Origin: Aequorivita soesokkakensis
GTDB taxonomy: Bacteria; Bacteroidota; Bacteroidia; Flavobacteriales; Flavobacteriaceae
DNA: 64,000 bases
Direction: 5' to 3'
Assembly: GCF_001641085.1 (NCBI RefSeq)
Contig: NZ_LXIE01000023.1
Coordinates: 62,001 to 126,000 of the forward strand
Below the pieces are notes generated by a model that was not told the origin of the DNA, ran no database searches, and worked only from the letters and a program-made list of their open reading frames with translations. Shown piece after piece: positions 53,179-62,729 of the stretch. Every line of letters begins with the position of its first letter. Within the stretch, counting starts at the first letter, position 1. The position numbers and the translations under genes were made by a program.

Positions 53179-55634
53179 AACAATCTGAACTAATTTCAAT
53201 AGCCGAAGATTGGTTTCAATCAAAAAAATGGAAGTCATTCCCCTTCCAACAAAAAACGTGGAAGGCCTTTCTAGATGGCAAACACGGACTTTTAAACGCG
53301 CCAACCGGAAGCGGAAAAACGTATGCACTTTGGGTTCCAATTGTTCTTCAATATTTAAAGGAAAATCCTGATTATAAAACGAAGCATACCAAAGGTTTAA
53401 AAGCTATTTGGATAACGCCTTTGCGCGCACTTTCCGTAGAAATTCAACAAGCAGCACAACGTTTTGCGGATGATTTGGGAACAGGTTTGACTGTTGGAAT
53501 ACGCACAGGTGATACTTCGCAAAGTGAACGCGCAAAACAAAAACGCCAAATGCCAGATTTGTTGATTACAACCCCTGAAAGTTTAATGCTTTTATTGGCT
53601 TCAAAAGGGTATGATAAAACTTTCAAAACGTTGACCGCAATTGTGGTTGATGAATGGCACGAACTATTGGGAAGCAAGCGCGGCGTGCAAATGGAACTTG
53701 CACTTTCAAGATTAAAAACGGTTTCACCAAAAATTCGGATTTGGGGTATTTCTGCAACAATTGGCAATTTGGAGGAAGCGCAGGATGTTCTTTTAGGAAT
53801 GGATTCTGAATTCAGAAAAAATGCAGTCTTAATTAAATCCAAACAAAAGTCGAAAATCGAAGTCCGCTCGATAATTCCAAAAAAAATGGAAACATTTCCG
53901 TGGCGCGGACATTTGGGATTGCATCTTTTGGAAGAAATAATTCCTATAATTAACAACAGTAAAACCACGCTTATTTTTACAAATACACGCGGACAGTGCG
54001 AAATTTGGTTTCAGAAAATTTTAGAGAAACACCCTGAATTTGCTGGCGAAATTGCGATGCACCACGGCAGTATTGGGAAAGAAACACGACTTTGGGTAGA
54101 GCAAGCAATTCGCAACGAATCGTTAACGGCGGTTGTGGCAACTTCGAGTTTAGATTTGGGAGTAGATTTTGCGCCTGTGGAAACCATAATTCAAATTGGC
54201 GGACCCAAAGGTATTGCAAAATTTCTGCAACGCGCCGGCCGAAGCAATCACCGTCCGGGAGAGCCTTCGGTGATTTATTTTTTGCCCACGCACGCGTTGG
54301 AATTGGTGGAAGCTTCAGCATTAAAAAGAGCTGTAAAAGAAGAAGTTGTTGAAGATAGAATTCCGTATTTGCTGAGTTTCGATGTGCTTATTCAGTATTT
54401 GGTAACACTCGCCATCAGCAATGGATTTTTTCCGAAGGAAATTTTCCCTGAAATAAAAAACACTTTTTGTTTCCAAGGAATTACGGAAGAACAGTGGAAT
54501 TGGTGCCTAAATTTCATCACTTTGGGAAGCCAAAGTCTGCAAGCATACGACGAATATAAAAAAGTTGAAATTACGGATGAAGGCCTTTTTAAAGTTGAAA
54601 GCAGACAGATTGCAATGATGCATCGCTTAAGTATTGGAACGATTGTGAGCGATTCAATGATGCTCGTAAAATACGTTTCCGGCGGATTTATCGGCACGAT
54701 TGAAGAATGGTTCATCAGTAAAATGAAACCCGGCGATACCTTTGTTTTTGCTGGACGAACGTTGGAATTGGTTCGTATTCGGCAAATGATGGCGCAAGTT
54801 CGGAAGTCTTCAAAAAAATCTGCGAAAGTTGTAAGTTTTATGGGCGGGCGGTTGCCACTTTCTTCACAAATGAGTAAAATTCTTCGGGAAGAATTGCAAA
54901 GCGAGGCAGACCACAAACGAAACACTCCGGAATTAAAAGCATTGAGCCACATTTTTGACAGACAGGAACGCGAAAGTATCGTCCCCGGAGAGAATGAATT
55001 TTTGATTGAAACCTTCAAAACCCGCGAAGGCTATCATGCACTTTTTTATCCGTTTGAAGGACGATTTGTGCACGAAGCGATGAGCAGTTTGTTGGCTTAT
55101 AGAATTAGTTTGTTATCGCCAATTACATTTTCGTTGGCGTATAACGATTATGGTTTTGAACTATTGAGCGACCAATTTCTGGACATTCAAAATGTGATTG
55201 ACAACAATCTTTTTTCTTCGAAATATCTTTTTGACGACCTCCAAAAAAGCTTGAATGCTACGGAATTGGCGCGTCGAAAATTCCGTGATATTGCCGTTAT
55301 TAGCGGAATGGTTTTTCAGGGTTACCCGAATAAAGTGATTAAAACGAAGCATTTGCAAAGTAATAGCCAATTGCTTTTTGACGTGTTCCGCGATTATGAG
55401 CCCGACAATCTTTTGTACCTTCAAGCCTACCGCGAAACTTTTGAGCACCAATTGGAAGAAGGACGATTGCGCTTGGCCTTGGAACGAATAAATTCGCAAA
55501 AAATAATTTGGAAACAGTGTGAAAAGCCGACACCTTTCAGCTTTCCGATAATAACGGATAGACTTCGCGAAAAACTTTCTTCGGAAAAACTCGCGGATCG
55601 GATTAAAAAGATGACATTGCAATTAATGAAATGA
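53175..55634 (+). CDS. Ligase-associated DEXH-box helicase (Lhr-Core-like)
   Basis: 819 residues, superfamily 2. Motif I NAPTGSGKTYALWVP (about 38-52), motif II VVDEWHELLGSKRG, motif III GISATIGN, then TTLIFTNTRGQCEIWF, TSSLDLGVDFAPVETIIQIGGPKGIAKFLQRAGRSNHRPGE (motifs V-VI). A winged-helix and Lhr-type C-terminal domain follow, shorter than full-length Lhr. It would translocate on single-stranded DNA within the same repair pathway as the flanking ligase and nucleases. Confidence 0.93.
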   Translation: MKQSELISIAEDWFQSKKWKSFPFQQKTWKAFLDGKHGLLNAPTGSGKTYALWVPIVLQYLKENPDYKTKHTKGLKAIWITPLRALSVEIQQAAQRFADDLGTGLTVGIRTGDTSQSERAKQKRQMPDLLITTPESLMLLLASKGYDKTFKTLTAIVVDEWHELLGSKRGVQMELALSRLKTVSPKIRIWGISATIGNLEEAQDVLLGMDSEFRKNAVLIKSKQKSKIEVRSIIPKKMETFPWRGHLGLHLLEEIIPIINNSKTTLIFTNTRGQCEIWFQKILEKHPEFAGEIAMHHGSIGKETRLWVEQAIRNESLTAVVATSSLDLGVDFAPVETIIQIGGPKGIAKFLQRAGRSNHRPGEPSVIYFLPTHALELVEASALKRAVKEEVVEDRIPYLLSFDVLIQYLVTLAISNGFFPKEIFPEIKNTFCFQGITEEQWNWCLNFITLGSQSLQAYDEYKKVEITDEGLFKVESRQIAMMHRLSIGTIVSDSMMLVKYVSGGFIGTIEEWFISKMKPGDTFVFAGRTLELVRIRQMMAQVRKSSKKSAKVVSFMGGRLPLSSQMSKILREELQSEADHKRNTPELKALSHIFDRQERESIVPGENEFLIETFKTREGYHALFYPFEGRFVHEAMSSLLAYRISLLSPITFSLAYNDYGFELLSDQFLDIQNVIDNNLFSSKYLFDDLQKSLNATELARRKFRDIAVISGMVFQGYPNKVIKTKHLQSNSQLLFDVFRDYEPDNLLYLQAYRETFEHQLEEGRLRLALERINSQKIIWKQCEKPTPFSFPIITDRLREKLSSEKLADRIKKMTLQLMK

Positions 55635-55665
55635 GGGATATTATATTTGCTAAAAATCAATCTTT

Positions 55666-56289
55666 ATGAAGTTTATCTACATAATAATTATATCGTTTTT
55701 TAGCATAACCTCTTTTGGACAAACCCAAAAAGAATCAAAAAGAGCCCTAAAAAAAATAACTTTCTTACATCAATTAGATTCTTTAAAAAAAGCGCATCCA
55801 AATTGGATGATTATCCAAACTACCTATTCTCCCGATGATTCAAAAACTTTGAATTATGATACAAATGGATTGAGGGAAATTAAAAATGCATCACAAACTA
55901 TTACGGAAAAGCTGCTTCAAAAAGATTCAATATTAGAATTTAGGGTAAGCTATATATACTTGAACGGAAGTAAAATGCCAAAGAATAAAATTGATTCTTT
56001 GAGAGATGAAATCAAAAATAAATATACGGCCAACGTTCCTTTTTCAGAATTGGCAAAAGAATATTCTGACGATCCGTCTGCAAAAAATGGAGGCGATTTA
56101 GGCTGGTTTCCTTCAGGCAGAATGGTTGCTTCTTTTGAGTCTGCAATTAAAGCACACAAAAAAGACGATTTATTTTTTGCGGAATACGTTGAAGGTTCAA
56201 GAGAATGGTATTTTGTTATATTAAAAACGCATGAAGATCGAAAATCTGAAATAATAACTGTGGGACAAATACGAAACAAAAAAAATTAA
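55666..56289 (+). CDS. Secreted parvulin-type peptidyl-prolyl isomerase
   Basis: 207 residues. The signal peptide MKFIYIIIISFFSITSFG is probably cut before QTQ. The C-terminal rotamase domain has VPFSELAKEYSDDPSAKNGGDLGWFPSGRMVASFESAI, the parvulin signature. It should act on exported proteins in the periplasm. The placement is odd: it separates the helicase from pdeM in a cytoplasmic DNA-repair cluster, and its sequence looks more AT-rich than its neighbours, so it may be a later insertion. Confidence 0.88.
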   Translation: MKFIYIIIISFFSITSFGQTQKESKRALKKITFLHQLDSLKKAHPNWMIIQTTYSPDDSKTLNYDTNGLREIKNASQTITEKLLQKDSILEFRVSYIYLNGSKMPKNKIDSLRDEIKNKYTANVPFSELAKEYSDDPSAKNGGDLGWFPSGRMVASFESAIKAHKKDDLFFAEYVEGSREWYFVILKTHEDRKSEIITVGQIRNKKN

Positions 56290-56377
56290 ATTTTTTAAAT
56301 AGTTTCCTGATTACCAATGTATTGCATAATTTTTTTCTTTCGAAAAATGTATTGAACAATTGTCAAAATTCAAATAG

Positions 56378-57028
56378 TTGATCCAAAATATTCAAATAAA
56401 AAACAACTTTTTTATTCTTCACCCCAGCGGAGCTATCTTTTGGGAAGACAAGAAAATGTTATTGATTGCCGATGTTCATTTGGGAAAAGTGACACATTTC
56501 AGAAAACACGGAGCGCCTGTTCCCGCAAACGCGGCGTTTAAAAATCTTGAAAAACTTACAGAGATTAGCAATCAATTTCAACCTGAAATTATTTGTTTTT
56601 TGGGCGATCTTTTCCACAGTAAATTAAACGAGGAATGGCAGGATTTTGAAAAATGGGTGGAATACACAAAGGCTGAAGGGATATTAATTTCTGGCAACCA
56701 CGACATAATTCCACAATATTTATACGAAGATTTGGGCGTAAAAGTATTTGATGATTTGTTGCTGGACGGCTTTTTACTGACACATCATCCCACAGAAATA
56801 AAAGGGACGTTCAACTTTTCCGGCCATATTCATCCAGGAATTAGAATGAAAGGCGTTGGCAGACAATTTGTAAAATTACCGTGTTTTTATAAAACTGAAA
56901 CTCAACTTATTCTGCCAGCTTTTGGTAACTTTACGGGAAAACATATTTTAAATCCTTCAGAAAAAGATGAAATTTTTGCCATTGTGGAGGGAGAAGTTAT
57001 TTGTGTTTCGAAGAAAATTAAAGAATAA
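56378..57028 (+). CDS. pdeM: Ligase-associated DNA endonuclease PdeM
   Basis: 216 residues, calcineurin-like phosphoesterase fold. Metal motifs are IADVHLGKVTHFRKHG, FLGDLFHSK, SGNHD and FSGHIHPG. Relatives (MPE/PdeM) are manganese-dependent single-strand DNA endonucleases co-encoded with ligase, exonuclease and Lhr-Core. The start is TTG 56378. It completes the four-protein repair set; 88 bases separate it from the parvulin gene. Confidence 0.92.
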   Translation: MIQNIQIKNNFFILHPSGAIFWEDKKMLLIADVHLGKVTHFRKHGAPVPANAAFKNLEKLTEISNQFQPEIICFLGDLFHSKLNEEWQDFEKWVEYTKAEGILISGNHDIIPQYLYEDLGVKVFDDLLLDGFLLTHHPTEIKGTFNFSGHIHPGIRMKGVGRQFVKLPCFYKTETQLILPAFGNFTGKHILNPSEKDEIFAIVEGEVICVSKKIKE

Positions 57029-57059
57029 TTTTAAAAAGATGGCTTCGTGCCTCGCCATT

Positions 57060-57863
57060 ATGAAAAAAACACTACAAATAGCAAACATAATTGCTTTCGT
57101 TGCAACAGTTTTCGTAAACTATCTTTCCAATACGGGAGCAATAAATAACACCACCATTGGCGAAATTTCAGATTCCTCTAGAAATCTTTTCACACCCGCC
57201 GGATATGCTTTCTCCATTTGGGGACTAATTTATTTAATGCTTTTAGGATTTGTAATTTATCAAAGCCGAAGCCTGTTCACAAAAGTGCGTGACGATGAAT
57301 TTATCCTGAAAACAGGCTGGTGGTTTGTACTTTCGTGCTTTGCCAATATAATGTGGATTACCTTTTGGCTCTACGGATTTATGGAATATTCTATTTTGGC
57401 AATTTTCGTACTTCTCTTTTCACTTTTAAAAATTGTAACCAAAAACCGAATGGAACTTTGGGATGCACCAATTTCCATTATTGCTTTTCTTTGGTGGCCT
57501 TTCGTTTTTTACAGCGGTTGGGTTACCGTTGCCAGTATTGCTAATGTTGCAGCATATTTAACCAGTATTGACTGGAACGCCTGGGGTTACAGTGAAATTT
57601 CTTGGGCGGTAACAATGATTATAATTGCAGGAATAATAAACCTGGTTGTTACTTGGCGAAGAAATATGCGGGAATTTGCATTAGTGGGAGCATGGGCTTT
57701 GGCAGCGATTGCTGTTGCTAATTGGGAAGTAAGCCAAACAGTTGCATACGCCGCCATTGCTGTTGCAGCGGTTTTATTTGTAAGCAGTACCTATCACGGG
57801 TTTAAAAATAGAGCGACGAGCCCGAATATTAAATTAAAGGAACATCTAAATTCTAAAAAGTAG
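57060..57863 (+). CDS. TspO/MBR-like tryptophan-rich membrane protein
   Basis: 267 residues, longer than the usual 160 of TspO, with about seven to eight hydrophobic helices rich in Trp. NLFTPAGYAFSIWGLIYLMLLGFVIYQ carries the TspO-like P-x-G-Y-x-F-x-x-W motif. Related bacterial proteins bind tetrapyrroles or act as sensors; this longer group is uncharacterised. The start is ATG 57060; ATG 57039 is an alternative. It follows pdeM by about 30 bases. Confidence 0.8.
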   Translation: MKKTLQIANIIAFVATVFVNYLSNTGAINNTTIGEISDSSRNLFTPAGYAFSIWGLIYLMLLGFVIYQSRSLFTKVRDDEFILKTGWWFVLSCFANIMWITFWLYGFMEYSILAIFVLLFSLLKIVTKNRMELWDAPISIIAFLWWPFVFYSGWVTVASIANVAAYLTSIDWNAWGYSEISWAVTMIIIAGIINLVVTWRRNMREFALVGAWALAAIAVANWEVSQTVAYAAIAVAAVLFVSSTYHGFKNRATSPNIKLKEHLNSKK

Positions 57864-57899
57864 TTTTGGAATTTGGGTTTTGAAAATTTGGAATTTCAC

Positions 57900-59252
57900 C
57901 TAAACCATTCCCTTAATATCATTCCCCCAAGTAGGGTAGGCAAAAATCATGGCTTTTATATTTTCTGTGGTGAGTTTTCCGCACATTGCGAGGACGAAAA
58001 GATTGATCATTTCCCCCGCTTCGGAAGCAATAATGTGTGCCCCCAAAACGATGTTTCGTTTTTTGTCCACAATGGTTTTATATGCGTAAACCTCCTCGTT
58101 TACACGTTTTGCGTTGAACCATTTTGGAACACTTTTATATTCCACCACATAATCGTAGCCCTTTTTCTTTACTTCTTCCTCTGTCAAACCAATCGATGCA
58201 ACTTGTGGGATTGTAAAAACAACCGAGGGAACGGGTGGAAAATCCATTTTGGTGTGGTTTCCATTTCTGATATTCAACGAAACAATCCGCGCTTCCTGCG
58301 AAGAAGTGGGCGTCAATGGTATCGCCCCACTCGCCGAAACATCGCCACAGGCATACACATTTTTATTGGTTGTATTCTGAAGAAATTCGTTCACCGAAAT
58401 TCCGCCTTTTTCAAAAACAACATTTCCTTTTTCCAAATCCAGGTCGTCGATGGATGGCACGCGGCCGGCGGTATTGAAAACCATTCGGGCGACAACGGAT
58501 TCGATTTTACCATTCTTTTCATAAGAAACACGAAAGTTTTTCTGAAGTTTTTCCACCTCGGAAACTTTTGCGTTGAAAATAAATTCAATCCCAAGTTCTT
58601 CCGAAGCTTTTGTGAGGTGCGAAACGATATCGGCTTCAAAAGGCCCGAGCGGACGATCCTCAAACTCAATTACCGTAACTTTTGCGCCGCAGCGCGCGGC
58701 AATATGCGCAAACTCCATCCCGATATAACCCGCGCCAACAAAGACAATGCTTTCGGGCAGTTCTTCCAATTCCAAAAAATCATCACTAATCATTAAATGT
58801 TCCCTTCCGGGAATTTTCAGTTCCATCGGTTTTTGCCCGGTAGCGATTACAATTTTCTTCGCTTTCACCGTTTTTCCCTCTACCGAAAGTGTATTTTCAT
58901 CCAAAAATTTGGGCGATTGGTGAAACATTTCAATTCCGGCTTCCTTCAATTTCTTTTCAGTGGAAGCAGGCACAGCATCGGTAAAAGTTGATTTAAATTT
59001 TTGAAGATCTTTCCAACTTATTTTTGGAACGGAAACGATTCCCTTTCCCTTTAAATTTTCTGAAAGCTGCATCGCTTCAGTAATTCCCACCAAAACTTTT
59101 TTCGGGTCGCAGCCTCTATTTGGGCAGGTTCCGCCAAATTCGCGGTTGTCGGCAATCGCCACTTTCATTCCTTCCGCAGCGCAATCAAACGCCACAGTTT
59201 TTCCGGCGGTTCCGGTTCCTATTACAAAAACATCGTATTCTTTTATAGCCAT
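57900..59252 (-). CDS. FAD-dependent pyridine nucleotide-disulfide oxidoreductase (MerA-like)
   Basis: 450 residues. FAD motif IGTGTAGKTVAFDCA (11-25), redox-active pair Cys43/Cys48 in GGTCPNRGCDPKKVL, NAD(P)-binding FVGAGYIGMEFAHIA, and NVYACGDVS. The dimer-interface motif that is HPTxxE in glutathione reductases and lipoamide dehydrogenases reads YPTWGND (439-445), so the usual catalytic His-Glu pair is absent; MerA-type enzymes also carry Tyr near this position. The substrate is therefore open. ATG 59252 is used; upstream residues do not fit. Divergent from mfd. Confidence 0.85.
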   Translation of the reverse strand: MAIKEYDVFVIGTGTAGKTVAFDCAAEGMKVAIADNREFGGTCPNRGCDPKKVLVGITEAMQLSENLKGKGIVSVPKISWKDLQKFKSTFTDAVPASTEKKLKEAGIEMFHQSPKFLDENTLSVEGKTVKAKKIVIATGQKPMELKIPGREHLMISDDFLELEELPESIVFVGAGYIGMEFAHIAARCGAKVTVIEFEDRPLGPFEADIVSHLTKASEELGIEFIFNAKVSEVEKLQKNFRVSYEKNGKIESVVARMVFNTAGRVPSIDDLDLEKGNVVFEKGGISVNEFLQNTTNKNVYACGDVSASGAIPLTPTSSQEARIVSLNIRNGNHTKMDFPPVPSVVFTIPQVASIGLTEEEVKKKGYDYVVEYKSVPKWFNAKRVNEEVYAYKTIVDKKRNIVLGAHIIASEAGEMINLFVLAMCGKLTTENIKAMIFAYPTWGNDIKGMV

Positions 59253-59318
59253 AAACCGAAAATAGAGAAACGCCCAAGTTATTTGTGTTAGCAAAATGAT
59301 AAAGTTGAATTTTGCAGT

Positions 59319-59347
59319 TTGAAAAATAATAAAGCGTACTATCTTTG
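59319..59347 (+). promoter_or_regulatory. Promoter of mfd (TTG-N18-TAtcTTTG)
   Basis: TTG at 59319-59321, an 18-base spacer and TAtcTTTG at 59340-59347. The ATG of mfd is at 59356, only eight bases past the box, so the transcript would be nearly leaderless. Confidence 0.6.
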
Positions 59348-59355
59348 CCGTCCCG

Positions 59356-62300
59356 ATGAGCAAAACACTCGTTACTTCGCTATATTCACGGTCTTCGCAA
59401 ACACGAAAACTGCGGGATTCTATTGCTTCATCCGAAAATAAAATTCAAGTTTCTGGCCTCGTTGGCTCATCGCTTTCACTTGTAATTGCTGAAACTTTTT
59501 CTACTTCGGAATTGCCTTTTCTTTTAATTTTTAATGATAAAGAAGAAGCTGCCTATCATTTAAACGATCTCGAAAATCTTTTGGGCGACCAAAATGTGCT
59601 TTTCTATCCTGGAAGTTATCGGCGTCCCTATCAAATTGAAGAGACTGATAACGCCAATGTTTTGTTGCGAAGCGAGGTTTTAAACCGAATAAATTCCAGA
59701 AAAAAACCGGCGTTGATTGTTACCTATCCCGAAGCACTTTTTGAGAAAGTGGTTACTCGAAAGGAATTAGAGCGAAACACCCTGAAAATTGCAGTAAACG
59801 ACCAACTTTCCATCGATTTTGTAAACGAGGTTTTATTTGAGTACCGCTTCAAACGCACTGATTTTGTTACCGAACCGGGCGAATTTTCAGTGCGGGGTGG
59901 AATTTTGGATGTATTTAGTTTCAGCAATGACGAACCGTACCGAATTGAATTTTTTGGCGATGAGGTTGACAGTATTCGGACCTTTGATGTGGAAACACAG
60001 CTTTCTTTGGAACAGGTTAAAAAAGTTTCCATCATTCCAAATGTGGAAAACAAAATGGTGGATGAAAACCGTGAAAGTTTTCTGAAATATATCGCATCCA
60101 AAACCGTGGTTTTTCTAAAAAATGAAGAACTTTTTAGTAGCGCAATTGATAACCTTTTCAAAAAAGCAACTGAAGCTTTTAATGCAATCGATTCTGAAAT
60201 AAAACGCGCAAAACCTTCGGAATTGTTCTGTACTTCGGAATTATTGAAAGCTCAACTTTCCGAATTTACAACGGTTCATTTAAAAAATAACAAAACTCCC
60301 CTCCCCTCGGTAGGGGCTGGGGGTGGGCTTTCGTTTTCAACCAAACCCCAACCTTCATTCAACAAACAATTCAATTTGCTGATTGAAAATCTGAATGAGA
60401 ATACCGAAAAAGGCTATAAAAACTACATTTTCTGCAGCAGCGAACAACAGGCAAAACGCTTTCACGATATTTTTGAAGATGCCCAGCAAAATGTTGAGCA
60501 GTTTGAAGCCGTTGTATTTCCACTCTTTCAGGGGTTTATTGATGACGATTTAAAAATTGTTTGCTACACCGATCATCAAATTTTTGAACGATACCACAAA
60601 TTTCAACTGAAAAACGGTTACGCCAAAAAGCAGGCAATTACATTAAAGGAAATCACCAATCTGGAAGTGGGTGATTACGTTACCCACATTGACCATGGCA
60701 TCGGGAAATTTGGCGGCTTGCAGAAAATTGAAGTGGAAGGGAAAATGCAGGAAGCCATCAAACTTTTTTACGGCGAACGCGATATTTTGTACCTTAGCAT
60801 CCATTCGCTGCACAAGATTTCAAAATACAATGGCAAGGATGGAAAAGAGCCCAAAATCTACAAATTGGGCAGCGATGCGTGGAAAAAACTGAAGCAAAAA
60901 ACCAAGACCCGCGTAAAGGAAATCGCTTTCAATTTAATTGAATTATATGCGAAACGTCGCACCTTGAAAGGTTTCGCATTCGATCCGGACAGTTATTTAC
61001 AGGCAGAATTGGAATCGTCCTTTATTTACGAAGACACGCCCGACCAAAGCACCGCGACCGAAGACGTAAAAAAAGATATGGAAAACGAACGTCCGATGGA
61101 CCGATTGGTCTGTGGCGACGTAGGATTCGGAAAGACGGAAGTCGCCATTCGCGCGGCTTTTAAAGCGGTGGACAACGGAAAGCAGGTCGCAGTTTTGGTC
61201 CCAACCACGATTTTGGCCTTTCAGCATTTTAAAACTTTTTCCGAACGTTTGGCTGATATGCCAGTAAAAGTTGATTATCTAAACCGTTTCCGCACAGCTA
61301 AAGAGCGAAAAACCGTTTTGGAGGAATTGAAAAACGGCAAACTCGATATTGTAATCGGCACACACCAATTGGTTAACAAATCGGTAGAGTTCAAGGATTT
61401 GGGACTTTTGATTATTGACGAGGAACAAAAATTTGGTGTAGCCGTAAAAGACAAGCTCAAAACTATCAAAGAAAATGTGGATACGTTGACGTTAACCGCG
61501 ACGCCCATTCCGCGTACGTTGCAGTTCAGTTTGATGGCCGCGCGCGACCTTTCGGTAATTACAACGCCGCCGCCAAACCGTTATCCGGTAGAAACGCACG
61601 TCATTCGTTTTGGGGAAGAAAGCATTCGCGATGCCGTTCGCTATGAAATTTCGCGCGGCGGACAAGTTTTCTTTGTTCACAACCGGATTGAAAATATAAA
61701 AGAAGTCGCCGGAATGCTCCAGCGATTGGTGCCCGATGCGAAAATAGGTATTGGTCACGGGCAAATGGACGGAAAGAAATTGGAGGATTTAATGCTTCGA
61801 TTTATGAACAATGAATTCGACGTTCTTGTTTCCACAACCATCATTGAAAGTGGACTGGACGTTCCGAATGCGAATACCATTTTCATCAACAACGCCAATA
61901 ATTTCGGGCTTTCCGATTTGCACCAAATGCGCGGTCGCGTGGGCCGGAGCAACAAAAAAGCGTTCTGTTATTTCATCACGCCGGAATATTCTGCGATGAC
62001 GGATGAAGCCCGAAAAAGGATCACTGCTTTGGAACAATTTTCAGAATTGGGAAGCGGTATCAACATTGCGATGAAGGATTTGGAAATCCGTGGCGCAGGC
62101 GATTTATTGGGGGGCGAACAGAGCGGGTTTATTAACGAAATAGGTTTTGAAACTTATCAAAAAATCCTTTCCGAAGCCATTGAGGAACTGAAAGAAAAGG
62201 AATTCAAAAACCTTTATGAAGAAACGGAAGGGCCGAAGAAGAATTTCGTAAAAGAAATGACCATCGACACCGATTTCGAATTGTTGTTCCCAGATGATTA

Positions 62301-62712
62301 CGTAAACAATATTACCGAAAGGCTCAATCTGTACACTAAGCTTAACGAGTTGAAAACCGAAGCTGAGCTTCAGAAATTTGAAAAAGAATTGCTGGATCGT
62401 TTTGGAAAAATGCCAAAAGAAGCGGAAGATTTGCTGAACAGCGTTCGCATAAAATGGATTGCAATTTCAATGGGCCTTGAACGCCTTGTGATGAAACAGA
62501 AAAAAATGGTCGGTTATTTTGTGGCAGACCAGCAGAGTGCTTTTTACCAAAGCGCAGCTTTTACCAAAGTGCTGCAATATGTACAAAGCCATCCACAAAA
62601 AGTAACGATGAAGGAAAAACAGACCCGAAATGGCTTGCGGTTGTTGCTTACTTTTGAAGGTATTTCTTCTGTTGACAAAGCGCTTCGGGCTTTGGAGCCC
62701 TGTAGCGAATAA
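59356..62712 (+). CDS. mfd: Transcription-repair coupling factor
   Basis: 1118 residues. Displaces stalled RNA polymerase and recruits UvrA. The UvrB-like N-terminal region has LFYPGSYRRPYQ and FVTEPGEFSVRGGILDVFSF. The RNA polymerase-binding domain has GDYVTHIDHGIGKFGGLQ. The translocase has Walker A GDVGFGKTEVA (587-597), DEEQ (688-691), TATPIPRTLQFSL, and the UvrA-homology end. Residues 313-326 (KTPLPSVGAGGGLS) are encoded by a G/C-rich palindromic repeat and look inserted. Divergent from the reductase gene. Confidence 0.96.
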   Translation: MSKTLVTSLYSRSSQTRKLRDSIASSENKIQVSGLVGSSLSLVIAETFSTSELPFLLIFNDKEEAAYHLNDLENLLGDQNVLFYPGSYRRPYQIEETDNANVLLRSEVLNRINSRKKPALIVTYPEALFEKVVTRKELERNTLKIAVNDQLSIDFVNEVLFEYRFKRTDFVTEPGEFSVRGGILDVFSFSNDEPYRIEFFGDEVDSIRTFDVETQLSLEQVKKVSIIPNVENKMVDENRESFLKYIASKTVVFLKNEELFSSAIDNLFKKATEAFNAIDSEIKRAKPSELFCTSELLKAQLSEFTTVHLKNNKTPLPSVGAGGGLSFSTKPQPSFNKQFNLLIENLNENTEKGYKNYIFCSSEQQAKRFHDIFEDAQQNVEQFEAVVFPLFQGFIDDDLKIVCYTDHQIFERYHKFQLKNGYAKKQAITLKEITNLEVGDYVTHIDHGIGKFGGLQKIEVEGKMQEAIKLFYGERDILYLSIHSLHKISKYNGKDGKEPKIYKLGSDAWKKLKQKTKTRVKEIAFNLIELYAKRRTLKGFAFDPDSYLQAELESSFIYEDTPDQSTATEDVKKDMENERPMDRLVCGDVGFGKTEVAIRAAFKAVDNGKQVAVLVPTTILAFQHFKTFSERLADMPVKVDYLNRFRTAKERKTVLEELKNGKLDIVIGTHQLVNKSVEFKDLGLLIIDEEQKFGVAVKDKLKTIKENVDTLTLTATPIPRTLQFSLMAARDLSVITTPPPNRYPVETHVIRFGEESIRDAVRYEISRGGQVFFVHNRIENIKEVAGMLQRLVPDAKIGIGHGQMDGKKLEDLMLRFMNNEFDVLVSTTIIESGLDVPNANTIFINNANNFGLSDLHQMRGRVGRSNKKAFCYFITPEYSAMTDEARKRITALEQFSELGSGINIAMKDLEIRGAGDLLGGEQSGFINEIGFETYQKILSEAIEELKEKEFKNLYEETEGPKKNFVKEMTIDTDFELLFPDDYVNNITERLNLYTKLNELKTEAELQKFEKELLDRFGKMPKEAEDLLNSVRIKWIAISMGLERLVMKQKKMVGYFVADQQSAFYQSAAFTKVLQYVQSHPQKVTMKEKQTRNGLRLLLTFEGISSVDKALRALEPCSE
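60292..60333. repeat. G/C-rich palindromic repeat inserted in frame within mfd
   Basis: The element contains CCCCT (60303-60307), loop cggt and AGGGG (60312-60316), flanked by further C-rich and G-rich tracts that can pair. Its composition is unlike the surrounding AT-rich codons and resembles intergenic C/G repeats of flavobacteria, such as the one at 29552-29579. It keeps the frame and adds about 14 residues. Confidence 0.65.
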
Positions 62713-62729
62713 CCCCTTTAAAATCAACG

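Noticed and set aside
54392-55018. 208-residue open frame on the minus strand
   Set aside because: Antisense shadow of the Lhr-like helicase gene.
57865-57896. Direct repeat TTTGGAATTT twice, between convergent TspO-like and reductase genes
   Set aside because: Short and AT-rich, no symmetry and no terminator features; plausible by chance.
57873-58796. 307-residue open frame on the plus strand
   Set aside because: It is entirely antisense to the well-supported disulfide reductase gene, is rich in Phe, Cys and His in the way antisense frames are, and has no recognisable motif.
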